A stretch of 64,000 bases of DNA. Origin: an uncultured Lachnospiraceae bacterium. Lineage in GTDB: Bacteria > Bacillota > Clostridia > Lachnospirales > Lachnospiraceae. How positions within the stretch are numbered: position 1 is the first letter of the stretch; every line of letters starts with the position of its first letter. Positions 1 to 8,575 of the stretch are shown piece by piece. Made by a program: the position numbers and the translations under genes. Location of the stretch: assembly GCA_902793685.1 (NCBI GenBank), contig CADBEN010000001.1, positions 1-64,000 on the forward strand, in the 5' to 3' direction. Below the pieces are notes generated by a model. The model did no database searches. It was given only the letters and a program-made list of their open reading frames with translations, and was not told where the DNA came from.

Positions 1-174
1 GAAGCACTGCGAAACAAAGCGTTTGCCAAAGGTGGGAGGCTCTGCCGTCTGCACCACCGGGCAGGTACAAGCTCGTGACTTTAGTCATGAGTTATTGACG
101 AGGAAGAAGCGGCGCAAAGCGCCGCGAAATTCCGAATGAAGGGCGGAATTGCGGGAGCTGCGAAGCAGCGGAGC
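1..174. repeat. Hairpin-rich non-coding stretch
   Basis: No gene is supported here. The stretch holds several near-perfect hairpins: 72-91 (arms of 9 with a TT loop), 109-125 (GCGGCGC, AAA loop, GCGCCGC) and 145-180 (outer arm GGAATTGC/GCAATTCC, inner arm GCTGC/GCAGC around GAA). The last contains the heptamer GCGAAGC, known as a very stable DNA mini-hairpin; the same heptamer recurs in the repeats at 49743-49757 and its second copy. The left boundary is unknown because the window starts inside it. Confidence 0.6.
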
Positions 175-620
175 AATTCCGGTTAAATCACATACAGTAG
201 TGGGACGCGGGAAGGAAGCTAACCCTTCGTAGCGGTCGGAACCGCCTGGCCTTATATACATACGTGACGCACGAAAACAGGGCATACCCTTCGTAAGAGG
301 AAGAAGCTTGCCGGCTGCGATACGGAGGTGGGACGTGAAAAGGAAGCTGACCCTTCGCAGGCCGGAGAAGCATTGAGACCAGAATACGAATGGTGAGAGC
401 GAAAATCAGGTATACCCTTCGTAAGGCGCCGAAGCTTCCTGGTCGCGATACGAAGGTGGGACGCGAAAAGGAAGCTGATCATCCGTAGGCCGGAGAAGCA
501 TCGAGACTAGAATACGAATGGCGAGAGCGAAAATCAGGTATACCCTTCGTAAGGCGCCGAAGCTTCCTGGTCGCGATACGGAGGTGGGACGCGGAAAGGG
601 AAGCTAATCCTTCGTAAGGG
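175..620. repeat. 128-bp tandem repeat array, about 3.5 units
   Basis: Units begin near 175 (degenerate), 303, 431 and 559, exactly 128 bp apart. The 431 unit and the start of the 559 unit are nearly identical. Conserved blocks are GAAGCTTCCTGGTCGCGATA at the head, GGAAGCT about 40 bp later (able to pair with AGCTTCC), AGAATACGAATG in the middle and ACCCTTCGTAAG at the tail. A colinear copy without indels lies at 49913-50031, after groEL. The partial fourth unit reaches into the 3' end of the sugar kinase gene. There is no open frame across the units, so a structured non-coding or mobile intergenic repeat is more likely than protein coding. Confidence 0.85.
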
Positions 621-2226
621 CCATCGCGGCGCTGATAGCGGCGCCGCAGGCTGCTTCTTCTTCGAAGGGAGACAGTTCCAACGGCGCGCCGAAACGCTCC
701 GCAACAAGCTTCTGCAGCACCGGGTTCTTTCGCAGCCCGTTGCCGGAGCCGACTACCCGGTCAGGCTTTATTCGGTCAGGCTGAGAAGAAGTCATTTTTG
801 AATAGTAGCCGTAAAGCTCGTCTGCCATACCCCGGAGTGTTCCAAGGATCAGGGCGCCCGGGGTAAAGTTGTTTTCTGAGATCCCGGTCACAGAGCCGCG
901 GACGGACGGATCTTCGCGGGTCCCGCAGAAGAGCGGGGAAACTGAAAGACTTGTTTCTTCCTGCAATGCTTTTTCCGCCAGCGCATTCATAAGCTCATAC
1001 TGCGGTTTCTCCGGTGCTCCTGCCGCGGCGGCGTACTGCGGTTTCTCCGGTGCTCCTGCCGCGGCGGCGTAAGAGCGGAAGAAGCGTTCCAGGATTGCGT
1101 AGGCCCGGCCGCCGCAGAGAGAAGAGCCGGCCATCAGATAAAGCCCCGGAAGGAAGGGACGTGTCTCGATGCCCGGAAGTTCGGAATAACGGGTGGTGAG
1201 AAGAGAGACCTGGCCGCCGGTGCCGAAATTGACAAGCGGAGTTCCGGGCGCTGTGCCGACAGAAGCAAGAACGCCTGCCTGGTTGTCGCCGATGGCACAT
1301 GTGACCGGGATACTGCGGAAACTGCTGGTAATCTTGATATCATCGCAATTGTTGGTGACCGGGATACCATGGCAGGAGACGGAGACCTGTGAGTCGCGGC
1401 AGCTGCTGATGTCCGGGTTCCGGTGGTAATGTCCGATCACCCGGATCTCTTCCGAAAAGTCCGGTATGAAAGAAGATGCCCCGGACCCGCCAGCTGCGGA
1501 CTCCGCTGCGTTGCCAAACAAGGTCTTCAGCGATTCCTTCAAAAACTGATTCCTGCTGGGATGGAAGAGACCCAGGGACGCTGCGTTTGAACTGTGCATC
1601 AGGGGACGGCTGTTTCCGGTGAGGTGCATACCGAAGAGATCCATGATGGTGCAGAAGGAGACTGTTCCTTCCGGCACCAGGCCATGGATCATGTTGTAAT
1701 AATGAGTCGCGAAGCCGTATCCGCCCGGAACGGAAATGCCGGTTTTCCCCAGAATCTGTTCCCGGACCGTTTCCCCACGCTGGTCCTGCCATGTATAGAG
1801 AGGACTAAGCGGACGTCCGGCGCAGTCTGTGTAGACGATTCCGTGCATCTGCCCGGTAAGGCCAATGGCAGCGGGAGTTTCACCCGTCCCGCCGTCAATG
1901 CCTGTGGAGGCAGAGATTTCAGAGTGTCCATTCCGGCAGCAGAAGTCGAGCAGACGGTCCAGAAGTTCTTTAGCAAGGGACAGGATACGCTCCGCGTCCT
2001 GGACGCGGGCGCCGGGGACGTCAGGCGGGAGAAAGCTGTCGTTAGGAATATTTTCCGCATGCAGAATACGGGCAGCGGGAGCTGCAGCCGGATGAGATGT
2101 GCAGCCGGCAGTGGAGTTGACTTCGAAGCCTGAAGCCGGCCCGGCAGCAGGATGAGCGGCTCCTGAGATTTCCAGGACCGCGCCGCTGATGGTGGTAGTG
2201 CCGATGTCAATGCCGATGGTGATCAT
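604..2226 (-). CDS. FGGY-family carbohydrate kinase, sedoheptulokinase-like
   Basis: Predicted ATP-dependent sugar kinase of 540 residues. The N-terminus GIDIGTTTISGAV is the phosphate-1 loop of the FGGY/actin-like ATPase fold. TGQMHGIVYTD and LYTWQDQR match the sugar-binding half as seen in sedoheptulokinase and xylulokinase, and NFGTGGQVSLLT and VVGSGNGLRKN match the nucleotide half. The substrate cannot be fixed by eye. Two oddities: an Ala/Pro-rich insertion at about residues 22-60, and a perfect 36-bp in-frame tandem duplication (998-1033 and 1034-1069) giving two copies of YAAAAGAPEKPQ. The start is ATG at 2226 with GAGGAA upstream. The last few codons and the stop lie in sequence matching the 128-bp repeat. 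It is monocistronic and divergent from cmk. Confidence 0.8.
   Translation of the reverse strand: MITIGIDIGTTTISGAVLEISGAAHPAAGPASGFEVNSTAGCTSHPAAAPAARILHAENIPNDSFLPPDVPGARVQDAERILSLAKELLDRLLDFCCRNGHSEISASTGIDGGTGETPAAIGLTGQMHGIVYTDCAGRPLSPLYTWQDQRGETVREQILGKTGISVPGGYGFATHYYNMIHGLVPEGTVSFCTIMDLFGMHLTGNSRPLMHSSNAASLGLFHPSRNQFLKESLKTLFGNAAESAAGGSGASSFIPDFSEEIRVIGHYHRNPDISSCRDSQVSVSCHGIPVTNNCDDIKITSSFRSIPVTCAIGDNQAGVLASVGTAPGTPLVNFGTGGQVSLLTTRYSELPGIETRPFLPGLYLMAGSSLCGGRAYAILERFFRSYAAAAGAPEKPQYAAAAGAPEKPQYELMNALAEKALQEETSLSVSPLFCGTREDPSVRGSVTGISENNFTPGALILGTLRGMADELYGYYSKMTSSQPDRIKPDRVVGSGNGLRKNPVLQKLVAERFGAPLELSPFEEEAACGAAISAAMALTKD
998..1069 (-). repeat. Two perfect 36-bp in-frame repeats inside the sugar kinase
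   Basis: The two 36-bp units are identical and encode YAAAAGAPEKPQ twice. The length is a multiple of three, so the frame is kept. It probably falls in a surface loop between conserved kinase blocks and looks like a recent slippage or unequal-crossover event. Confidence 0.9.
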
Positions 2227-2353
2227 TGTGTTTCCTCGTCGTTTGAGAAATAAAACAGAACAGATCGTTTTTCTACATCATACCATGAAGGGCAGGAGTA
2301 AGAATAAAAAGAGGAGAACCTGCGCCGGACAGGGTATGTATCGGCGGAAAAGA

Positions 2354-2382
2354 TTGATGAGATTGGAAAAAGACCTTATAAT
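2354..2382 (+). promoter_or_regulatory. SigA-type promoter for cmk-ispH-rpsA
   Basis: TTGATG (2354-2359), 17-bp spacer, perfect TATAAT (2377-2382), followed by an untranslated leader of about 80 nt before cmk. Confidence 0.65.
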
Positions 2383-2471
2383 TGTGCCCAGAATATGCAC
2401 GGAGAACTGCAGCAACTATGCATTCCAACGGATAGAATACGGGTTAAGAATCGAAGAAGAGAGGTAACACC

Positions 2472-3146
2472 ATGGATAAACTGAAGGCAGTTGCCATTGA
2501 CGGACCTGCGGGCGCCGGCAAGTCCACCATCGCGAAGGCGGTAAGCCGGGAACTCGGCTGGGTCTATGTTGATACGGGGGCGATGTACCGCGCCATGGCG
2601 GTGTATTTCCTGCGCAAGGGAATCAAAGCGGACGATGCTGAAAAGATCTCCGCTGCGGCGGGGGATGCTTTTGTCACGCTGGATTACGTGGACGGAGCGC
2701 AGCAGGTCTTTCTGAACGGGGAAAATGTGACTGGAGAGCTCCGGACCGAGGCAGTCGGAAACATGGCAAGCGCTTCCAGCGTTTATCCCGCAGTCCGCAC
2801 AAAGCTTGTGGAGCTTCAGCGGAAGCTTGCGGAATCCCGGCCGGTGGTCATGGACGGCAGAGATATCGGCACCGTGGTCCTTCCGGATGCGGAGACCAAG
2901 ATCTATCTGACTGCCAGTGTGGAAGTGCGGGCGGTGCGCCGCTACAAGGAGCTGGTCGAGAAGGGGGAGACTCCGGACATCAATGCAATTGCGAAGGACA
3001 TCGCGGAGCGGGATTACCGCGACATGCACCGGGAGACTTCTCCGTTAAAACAGGCGGAGGACGCAGTCCTTGTGGATTCTTCGGATCTGACCATTCCGGA
3101 AGTCATTGAGAAGATCCTCAGCATCGTCCGCAGGAGTACACCATGA
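2472..3146 (+). CDS. cmk: Cytidylate kinase
   Basis: Phosphorylates CMP and dCMP to the diphosphates for RNA and DNA synthesis in the cytosol. The 224 residues match the usual length. The P-loop GPAGAGKSTIAK is at residues 9-20, followed by DTGAMYRAMAVY and VVMDGRDIGTVVLPDA, all typical of Cmk. The start ATG has AGAGG about 8 nt upstream. The stop overlaps the ispH start as ATGA, so the two are translationally coupled. The order cmk-ispH-rpsA is familiar in Clostridia. Confidence 0.95.
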   Translation: MDKLKAVAIDGPAGAGKSTIAKAVSRELGWVYVDTGAMYRAMAVYFLRKGIKADDAEKISAAAGDAFVTLDYVDGAQQVFLNGENVTGELRTEAVGNMASASSVYPAVRTKLVELQRKLAESRPVVMDGRDIGTVVLPDAETKIYLTASVEVRAVRRYKELVEKGETPDINAIAKDIAERDYRDMHRETSPLKQAEDAVLVDSSDLTIPEVIEKILSIVRRSTP

Positions 3147-3997
3147 AAACCATCATCCTCGCCCGCACGGCGGGCTTCTGCTTCGGCGTGACCCGGGCGG
3201 TGGACACGGTCTACCGGGAGGCGGAGCAGGAAACGGGGCCGGTCTACACATACGGGCCTATTATTCATAATGAAGAAGTTGTGCGGGATCTGGAGACCCG
3301 CGGCGTGCATGTGCTCCCGGATCGGGCGGCGCTGGAAGCATTGAAGGAAGGCACCGTCATCATCCGCTCCCACGGCGTCGGAAGGGACATCTACGAGCTG
3401 TGTAAAAACAACGGGCTGAAGGTGGTGGACGCCACCTGTCCATTTGTAAAAAAGATCCACCGGATCGTGGAGGCGGAGAACGCAAAGGGGAACTGCGTCG
3501 TGATCGTCGGAGACCCGCATCATCCGGAGGTAGAGGGGATCCGCGGCTGGGGCCGCGAGGACACGGCAGTCATTGAATCTGCTGAGGATCTGGTGCGTCA
3601 GGTCCCTGACCGTGCAGAGTCACTGAGTATTGTCTCACAGACAACGTATAAATTATCGAAATTTAATAAAATCGTTGCGGATTGTATAAATTTGGGGTAT
3701 CATATATTTTGCTTTAATACGATTTGCAATGCCACGCAGGAACGGCAGAGCGAGGCTCAGGAGATCGCTTCCGATGTTGATGCAATGATCGTCATCGGCG
3801 GGAGGAGCAGCTCGAACACCAGGAAACTTGCGGAGATCTGCAGCCACGAGTGTAAGAAGACATTCTTTATACAGACAGCGGCGGATCTGATTCCGGGTTG
3901 TCTTGCACGCTGCGATCGTATTGGCATTACAGCGGGTGCTTCAACACCCAAACATATCATTGAGGAGGTCCAAACCATTGTCGGATCAGAGTTTTGA
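3143..3997 (+). CDS. ispH: 4-hydroxy-3-methylbut-2-enyl diphosphate reductase
   Basis: Last enzyme of the MEP isoprenoid pathway: reduces HMBPP to IPP and DMAPP using a [4Fe-4S] cluster. It is 284 residues long. The three cluster cysteines are visible in TAGFCFGV (Cys13), DATCPFV and CNATQERQ, with substrate-binding histidines in the SHGVG and DPHHPEVEG motifs. The start overlaps the cmk stop by four bases, with AGGAG just upstream. Its last 20 bases overlap the start of rpsA. Some Clostridia carry IspH and S1 as one fused protein; here they are separate overlapping genes. Confidence 0.95.
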   Translation: MKTIILARTAGFCFGVTRAVDTVYREAEQETGPVYTYGPIIHNEEVVRDLETRGVHVLPDRAALEALKEGTVIIRSHGVGRDIYELCKNNGLKVVDATCPFVKKIHRIVEAENAKGNCVVIVGDPHHPEVEGIRGWGREDTAVIESAEDLVRQVPDRAESLSIVSQTTYKLSKFNKIVADCINLGYHIFCFNTICNATQERQSEAQEIASDVDAMIVIGGRSSSNTRKLAEICSHECKKTFFIQTAADLIPGCLARCDRIGITAGASTPKHIIEEVQTIVGSEF

Positions 3998-5087
3998 ACA
4001 GATGCTGGAAGAGTCAATCAAGACAATTCACACAGGAGAAATCGTCAAGGGAACGGTTATCGGTGTTAAGGAGGATCAGATCATCCTGAACATCGGGTAT
4101 AAGTCTGACGGTATCATCACACGCCAGGAGTATACCAACAACAACAGCCTTGACCTGCGGACCGTTGTCCAGGTTGGCGAAGAACTGGAAGCGAAAGTCA
4201 TGAAGGTCAATGACGGTGACGGACAGGTCGCCATGTCCTACAGAAGAATGGCTGCTGACAGAGGCAATAAGCGTCTGGAAGAAGCTTTCAACAACCACGA
4301 GGTCCTTACCGCGAAGGTAGTCCAGGTCCTCAATGGCGGTCTGAGCGTTATGGTTGAAGAGGCCAGAGTGTTCATTCCGGCCAGCCTCGTTTCCGATTCT
4401 TATGAGAGAGACCTGACCAAGTATCAGGATCAGGAGATCGAGTTCGTTATCACCGAGTTCAACCCGCGCAGAAGAAGGATCATCGGCGACCGCAAGCAGC
4501 TGATGCAGGCGCGCAAGGCTGAAATGCAGAAGGCGCTCTTTGAGCGCATCAAGCCGGGCGATGTTGTCGACGGCGTTGTCAAGAATGTTACCGATTTCGG
4601 TGCGTTCGTTGATCTGGGCGGCGCTGATGGTCTGCTCCACATCTCTGAGATGAGCTGGGGCCGCATCGAGAACCCGAAGAAGGTCTTCAAGTCCGGTGAC
4701 CATGTCACCGTTCTGATCAAGGATATCATGGGCACCAAGATTGCCCTGTCCCTGAAGTTCCCGGAGCAGAATCCGTGGCTGAACGCTGCAGAGAAGTATG
4801 CTCCCGGCAACATCGTTTACGGAAGAGTCGCACGCATGACCGATTTCGGTGCGTTCGTCGAGCTTGAGCCGGGCGTTGACGCTCTGCTTCATGTCTCCCA
4901 GATCTCTCGCAGACACATCGACAAGCCGGCGGATGTCCTTCAGATCGGCCAGGAGATCGAGGCTCAGATCGTTGACTTCAACGAGAATGACAGAAAGATC
5001 TCCCTGAGCATGAAGGCTCTTGAAGTTCCGCAGCAGCAGGGCGATGAGACTGTCTACACGGATACTGAGGCTCCGGCAGAGGAGTAA
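3978..5087 (+). CDS. rpsA: 30S ribosomal protein S1 homologue, four S1 domains
   Basis: RNA-binding protein of 369 residues with four S1/OB-fold repeats (about residues 15-90, 100-170, 185-255 and 270-345). Repeats three and four carry the classical VTDFGAFVDL and MTDFGAFVEL cores. I choose TTG at 3978 because a GAGGAGG-like site lies 9 nt upstream and the protein then begins LSDQSFEQMLEESI; the upstream ATG at 3903 would only re-read ispH. The codon choice is that of a highly expressed gene, similar to groEL. The start lies inside ispH, so translation is probably coupled. Confidence 0.9.
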   Translation: MSDQSFEQMLEESIKTIHTGEIVKGTVIGVKEDQIILNIGYKSDGIITRQEYTNNNSLDLRTVVQVGEELEAKVMKVNDGDGQVAMSYRRMAADRGNKRLEEAFNNHEVLTAKVVQVLNGGLSVMVEEARVFIPASLVSDSYERDLTKYQDQEIEFVITEFNPRRRRIIGDRKQLMQARKAEMQKALFERIKPGDVVDGVVKNVTDFGAFVDLGGADGLLHISEMSWGRIENPKKVFKSGDHVTVLIKDIMGTKIALSLKFPEQNPWLNAAEKYAPGNIVYGRVARMTDFGAFVELEPGVDALLHVSQISRRHIDKPADVLQIGQEIEAQIVDFNENDRKISLSMKALEVPQQQGDETVYTDTEAPAEE

Positions 5088-5108
5088 TTGAATCAGTAAC
5101 GAGGCGGA

Positions 5109-5140
5109 GGCGGTTCCGGAAGGAACCGCCTTCATTTGTT
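5109..5140 (+). terminator. Terminator after rpsA
   Basis: GGCGGTTCC and GGAACCGCC form a 9-bp stem with a 4-nt loop, followed by the T-rich TTCATTTGTT. Confidence 0.75.
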
Positions 5141-5191
5141 ATCCCGGCAGGAATATGCTTGCCTGTCCGGATGGATCTTGGAGGGACCGGG

Positions 5192-6463
5192 TTGAAGATC
5201 GCGCTGTTTTCATTTACGGACCGGGGTGAGCGTCTCGCGGAGAAGCTTTGCGATGCCTACGCGGGGCTTGGACATACGGCGGTTTTGCAGAGGTACGGGA
5301 AGGATTCCCGGGCGGAAGGTCTTCGGACAGGCTGGAAGGATTCCCGGGCGGAAGGTCTTCTGACAGGCGGGAAAGAATCCTCTGCGGATGCTGCGGCGGT
5401 GCGCGGCGGCTTTCGGGAAGCGGTCGGAAAGGCGTTCCGGGAGTCGGATGCCCTGATCTTTGTGGGCGCCGCGGGAATCGCAGTGCGCGGCATCGCCCCG
5501 TATATAATGGATAAATATACAGACCCGGCAGTGGTTTCGGTGGACGAATTCGGCCGCTATGCGATGCCCCTGCTTTCCGGCCACGTGGGCGGCGCGAACC
5601 GGCTTGCGGAGCTGACTGCGGAGATCACCGGCGGGATCCCGGTCATTTCCACCGCCAGCGACCTGAATCATGTCTTCGCGGTGGATGTCTGGGCGGAGAA
5701 GCACTTTCTCACGATAACCGACCGTGTCCTCGCAAAGGAAGTGACGGCGGCGCTGCTCCGCGGGGAGAATGTGGGATTCTTCAGCGATGTTCCGGTGCAG
5801 GGGGAACTGCCGGAGGGATTGATCTTATTAGAGGAAGAATCTGATCCTGTGCCGCCGGAGGTTCATTCGGCAAAGAAACCGGCAGAGAAGACTGAAGGCT
5901 GCGGGACGAAGACTGAAGGCTGCGGGATGAAGACTGAAGGCTGCGGGACGAAGACTGAGCTTTTGGGGATGAAGACTGCGGACTTCCCGGCGTGTATTTA
6001 TGTGACATACCGTTCCGCGGAAGCAGTCAGGGAACAGTTCGGTCAGGATGGGGAGAAGATCCTCCGTCTGGTTCCCCGCTGTCTGAGCCTGGGCTGCGGC
6101 TGTAAAAAGGACTTTGACCCGGCGGAGGCAGTCCGCCGCGCTACGGAGTTTCTTAAGGAAAACGGGATCGACCCGGAAGCAGTCATGGAAGTGGCGACCA
6201 TCGACCTTAAAGAAAAGGAACCGGCGCTCCGGGCGGTGGCAGGCATGTTCGCAGGCATCTTCCGCCTGCACTCGGCGGCGGAGCTGGCCGCAGTCCCGGG
6301 GGAGTTCCACGACTCGGATTTCGTGAAACAGACCGTCGGCGTGGGGAATGTATGCGAGCGGGCGGCCATGATATACGGGTCGGAACTGCTGGCTCCGAAG
6401 ACTTCGTATGAGGGAATAACCTTCGCGCTTTCCTTAAAGATTCCGTCCATTTCTTTCCGATAA
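5192..6463 (+). CDS. cbiG: Cobalt-precorrin-5A hydrolase (CbiG-like) with internal repeats
   Basis: CbiG opens the lactone ring of cobalt-precorrin-5A in anaerobic cobalamin synthesis. The 423-residue protein shows the CbiG core: IFVGAAGIAVRGIAPYI, DEFGRYAMPLLSGHVGGANR, STASDLNHVFAVDVWA, and the C-terminal domain LGCGCKKD through GVGNVCERAA. I choose TTG at 5192 (LKIALFSFT) because GGAGGG lies 6 nt upstream; an ATG at 5171 has no such site. Two loops hold in-frame repeats: two and a half 12-residue units (KDSRAEGLRTGW) near residues 37-70, and four 7-residue units (KTEGCGT) near 233-260. No other cobalamin biosynthesis gene is nearby. Confidence 0.88.
   Translation: MKIALFSFTDRGERLAEKLCDAYAGLGHTAVLQRYGKDSRAEGLRTGWKDSRAEGLLTGGKESSADAAAVRGGFREAVGKAFRESDALIFVGAAGIAVRGIAPYIMDKYTDPAVVSVDEFGRYAMPLLSGHVGGANRLAELTAEITGGIPVISTASDLNHVFAVDVWAEKHFLTITDRVLAKEVTAALLRGENVGFFSDVPVQGELPEGLILLEEESDPVPPEVHSAKKPAEKTEGCGTKTEGCGMKTEGCGTKTELLGMKTADFPACIYVTYRSAEAVREQFGQDGEKILRLVPRCLSLGCGCKKDFDPAEAVRRATEFLKENGIDPEAVMEVATIDLKEKEPALRAVAGMFAGIFRLHSAAELAAVPGEFHDSDFVKQTVGVGNVCERAAMIYGSELLAPKTSYEGITFALSLKIPSISFR
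5300..5371 (+). repeat. 36-bp in-frame tandem repeat in cbiG
   Basis: Units 5300-5335 and 5336-5371 differ at only a few bases, and a decayed third unit follows. They encode KDSRAEGL-type dodecapeptides. Confidence 0.85.
5888..5971 (+). repeat. 21-bp in-frame tandem repeat in cbiG
   Basis: Four 21-bp units, three of them almost identical and the fourth diverged, encode KTEGCGT/KTEGCGM heptapeptides in the linker between the central and C-terminal CbiG domains. Confidence 0.88.
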
Positions 6464-6501
6464 GTTTATCTTCGTTCAGAAAAGCTTAAAGAAACGTAAG
6501 G

Positions 6502-6533
6502 CTCCCCGGACTTGTCCTGTCCGGGGAGTTTTC
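6502..6533 (+). terminator. Terminator after cbiG
   Basis: CTCCCCGGAC and GTCCGGGGAG form a 10-bp perfect stem with a 7-nt loop, followed by TTTTCC. Confidence 0.85.
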
Positions 6534-6672
6534 CTATACTTTGGGTGTCATAAGGACAAAACTGGCCTTAGACTGCCGGCTATGATGCGGATGGTTATCG
6601 CAAAAAACAAACTTTCCATTTGCAAGGAATAGTTTCTGGACGACAGTTTAGACTGACGGGAGAAGAATAGTT

Positions 6673-8571
6673 ATGAACGACGGAACGATTACAATTAAGG
6701 ATTGCGCAGCGCTGCTGATCCTCGCGGCGTCCCTTGCGTTTTCCACGCAGACGCCTGCGCATGCGGCGACGGTGGGGGAACGCCCCGGCGGATATGAAGC
6801 GACGCAGAATATGACATCAGGTGCCCTGCCGCATGTATACCAGACAGACGCGGCGGGTCAGAGCCTTGAAAATGCCGGAGCGGCAGGCCAGGCGGCAGCT
6901 GCGGCAGGCCAGGCGGCCGGCGCAGCAGGCCAGACAGCGGCAGACGGTACCGCCCTGGGCGAGACCGCGGCTGACGGCGAGACCCTTCCGGTTCCGGATC
7001 CGGTGCCGACGGAGACCGCTTACCTGACCGCGGCGATCGCGGACGGAAATACCGTGGCGGTGAGCGGAAAGGTGACCGGGGAATACTCCGCGGAGGACGG
7101 AAAGCTTTATTTCTTCGCGCTGCAGCCCTGGCAGGACGGGATCACCGGCGAGCCGGTGATGAGCACCAATGAAGCGGGAGAGTTCAGCTTCCGGCTTCCT
7201 CTGAACGAGGGTACCGCGGAAACCCGGCTTTACTCCGGATTCGCGGCGGCGGTCTGGCTGAACGGAAAGTATCAGGAGATCGGAAACCGTGCATATATCA
7301 CGAATCCGGAGACCATAGCGAAGAGCCGCCTTCCTTATCAGGACGCGCTCACGAAGAAGGGCCTGCTGGTACAGATGGATATGCTGGATGACGCCTTTTA
7401 CCTCGGCGTGAAGCATGTGAATGTGAACTTCAACTTTGCCCACATCACCAACGGTACGGGCATCAACTATACCTACGAGGGGAAGACCTATCAGTTCGAC
7501 GCAGCGCAGATCGCGGAATATGACAAGACCATCAGCGCCTTCTCGAACAAGAGCATGGTGGTCACGGCCATCATCCTGAACGGCTGGAACGAGCGCATGC
7601 CGGAGCTGGTATATCCCGGCGTAAAGAAATCCTCGTCCGCGTTCTATTACGGATTCAACACTTCCACGAAGGAAGGCTATGAGACGACCCGCGCGCTGGC
7701 TTCGTTCCTGGCGGAGCGCTACAACGGTGAGAACCCGAATTACGGTAGAGTGGCCCACTGGATCGTGGGAAATGAGATCAACAACAATAAGAACTGGAAC
7801 TACACGGGGCCGATGGATCTTACCACCTATGCGAAGGAATATGTGCGGTCCTTCCGTGTGATCTACACGGCGATCCGCAGCGCTTCCGCCAACGCCCGGG
7901 TGTTCTTCTCCATCGACGAGAACTGGAACGACCCGACGGCGGACAATCTCCACTACTCCGGAAAGGCACTTATGGACGAGGTGAACCGGCAGATCCGGGA
8001 AGGCGGAAACATCTACTGGAACATGGCTTATCACCCCTATCCGTACCCGATGGTGGAGCCGGAATTCTGGGATGACCACAACACCGGCGCGGTGACCGCA
8101 AATCTGAACACCCAGGTCATCGATTTCGAGAACCTGAACGTGCTGACGGATTACCTCTGCACCGGGGACTATCTGGATCCGGCGGGCAATGTGCGCCGCG
8201 TGATCCTTTCCGAGCAGGGCTTCACCGCGGTCAGCGCTTCCAGGGGAAATGTGGAGCAGATCCAGGCGGCGGCTTACGCGTACGCCTACTATATTGCGGA
8301 CTCGAACCCCTACATCGACGCATTTATCCTGAGCCGTCAGGTCGACGCGCCGTCTGAGGTGCGCACCTCCTGTTCCTTCGGTCTCTGGAGCTGCCGCATG
8401 GACGTAGGCGACCAGATCATTTCCGCGGGACGACGGAAGATCTGGGTGGTGTTCAAGAACATCGACAAGAAGAACGAGACGCTGGAAAACACGGAGTTCG
8501 CGAAGGCCATCATCGGAATTTCCAGGTGGTCCGACGTGATCCCGAACTTCCGGTGGAAAAATATGGAGTAA
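6673..8571 (+). CDS. Secreted DUF5722-type protein, probable TIM-barrel glycosidase
   Basis: The 632-residue protein has an N-terminal signal peptide (residues about 9-31, cleavage near AHA-AT). It continues with a low-complexity Ala/Gly/Gln stretch (about 60-95), a beta-rich domain (about 110-215) and a large C-terminal domain. That domain has HWIVGNEINNN near residue 362 and VILSEQGF near 515, which resemble the acid/base Asn-Glu and nucleophile Glu of clan GH-A glycosidases. I recognise the overall family as DUF5722, with no assigned activity as far as I know. It stands alone between two terminators. GGGAGAAG precedes the ATG. The substrate is unknown. Confidence 0.72.
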   Translation: MNDGTITIKDCAALLILAASLAFSTQTPAHAATVGERPGGYEATQNMTSGALPHVYQTDAAGQSLENAGAAGQAAAAAGQAAGAAGQTAADGTALGETAADGETLPVPDPVPTETAYLTAAIADGNTVAVSGKVTGEYSAEDGKLYFFALQPWQDGITGEPVMSTNEAGEFSFRLPLNEGTAETRLYSGFAAAVWLNGKYQEIGNRAYITNPETIAKSRLPYQDALTKKGLLVQMDMLDDAFYLGVKHVNVNFNFAHITNGTGINYTYEGKTYQFDAAQIAEYDKTISAFSNKSMVVTAIILNGWNERMPELVYPGVKKSSSAFYYGFNTSTKEGYETTRALASFLAERYNGENPNYGRVAHWIVGNEINNNKNWNYTGPMDLTTYAKEYVRSFRVIYTAIRSASANARVFFSIDENWNDPTADNLHYSGKALMDEVNRQIREGGNIYWNMAYHPYPYPMVEPEFWDDHNTGAVTANLNTQVIDFENLNVLTDYLCTGDYLDPAGNVRRVILSEQGFTAVSASRGNVEQIQAAAYAYAYYIADSNPYIDAFILSRQVDAPSEVRTSCSFGLWSCRMDVGDQIISAGRRKIWVVFKNIDKKNETLENTEFAKAIIGISRWSDVIPNFRWKNME

Positions 8572-8575
8572 ACAG

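Noticed and set aside
175..620. CRISPR array
   Set aside because: Period is 128 bp with similarity over the whole unit. There are no short repeats with unique spacers and no cas genes.
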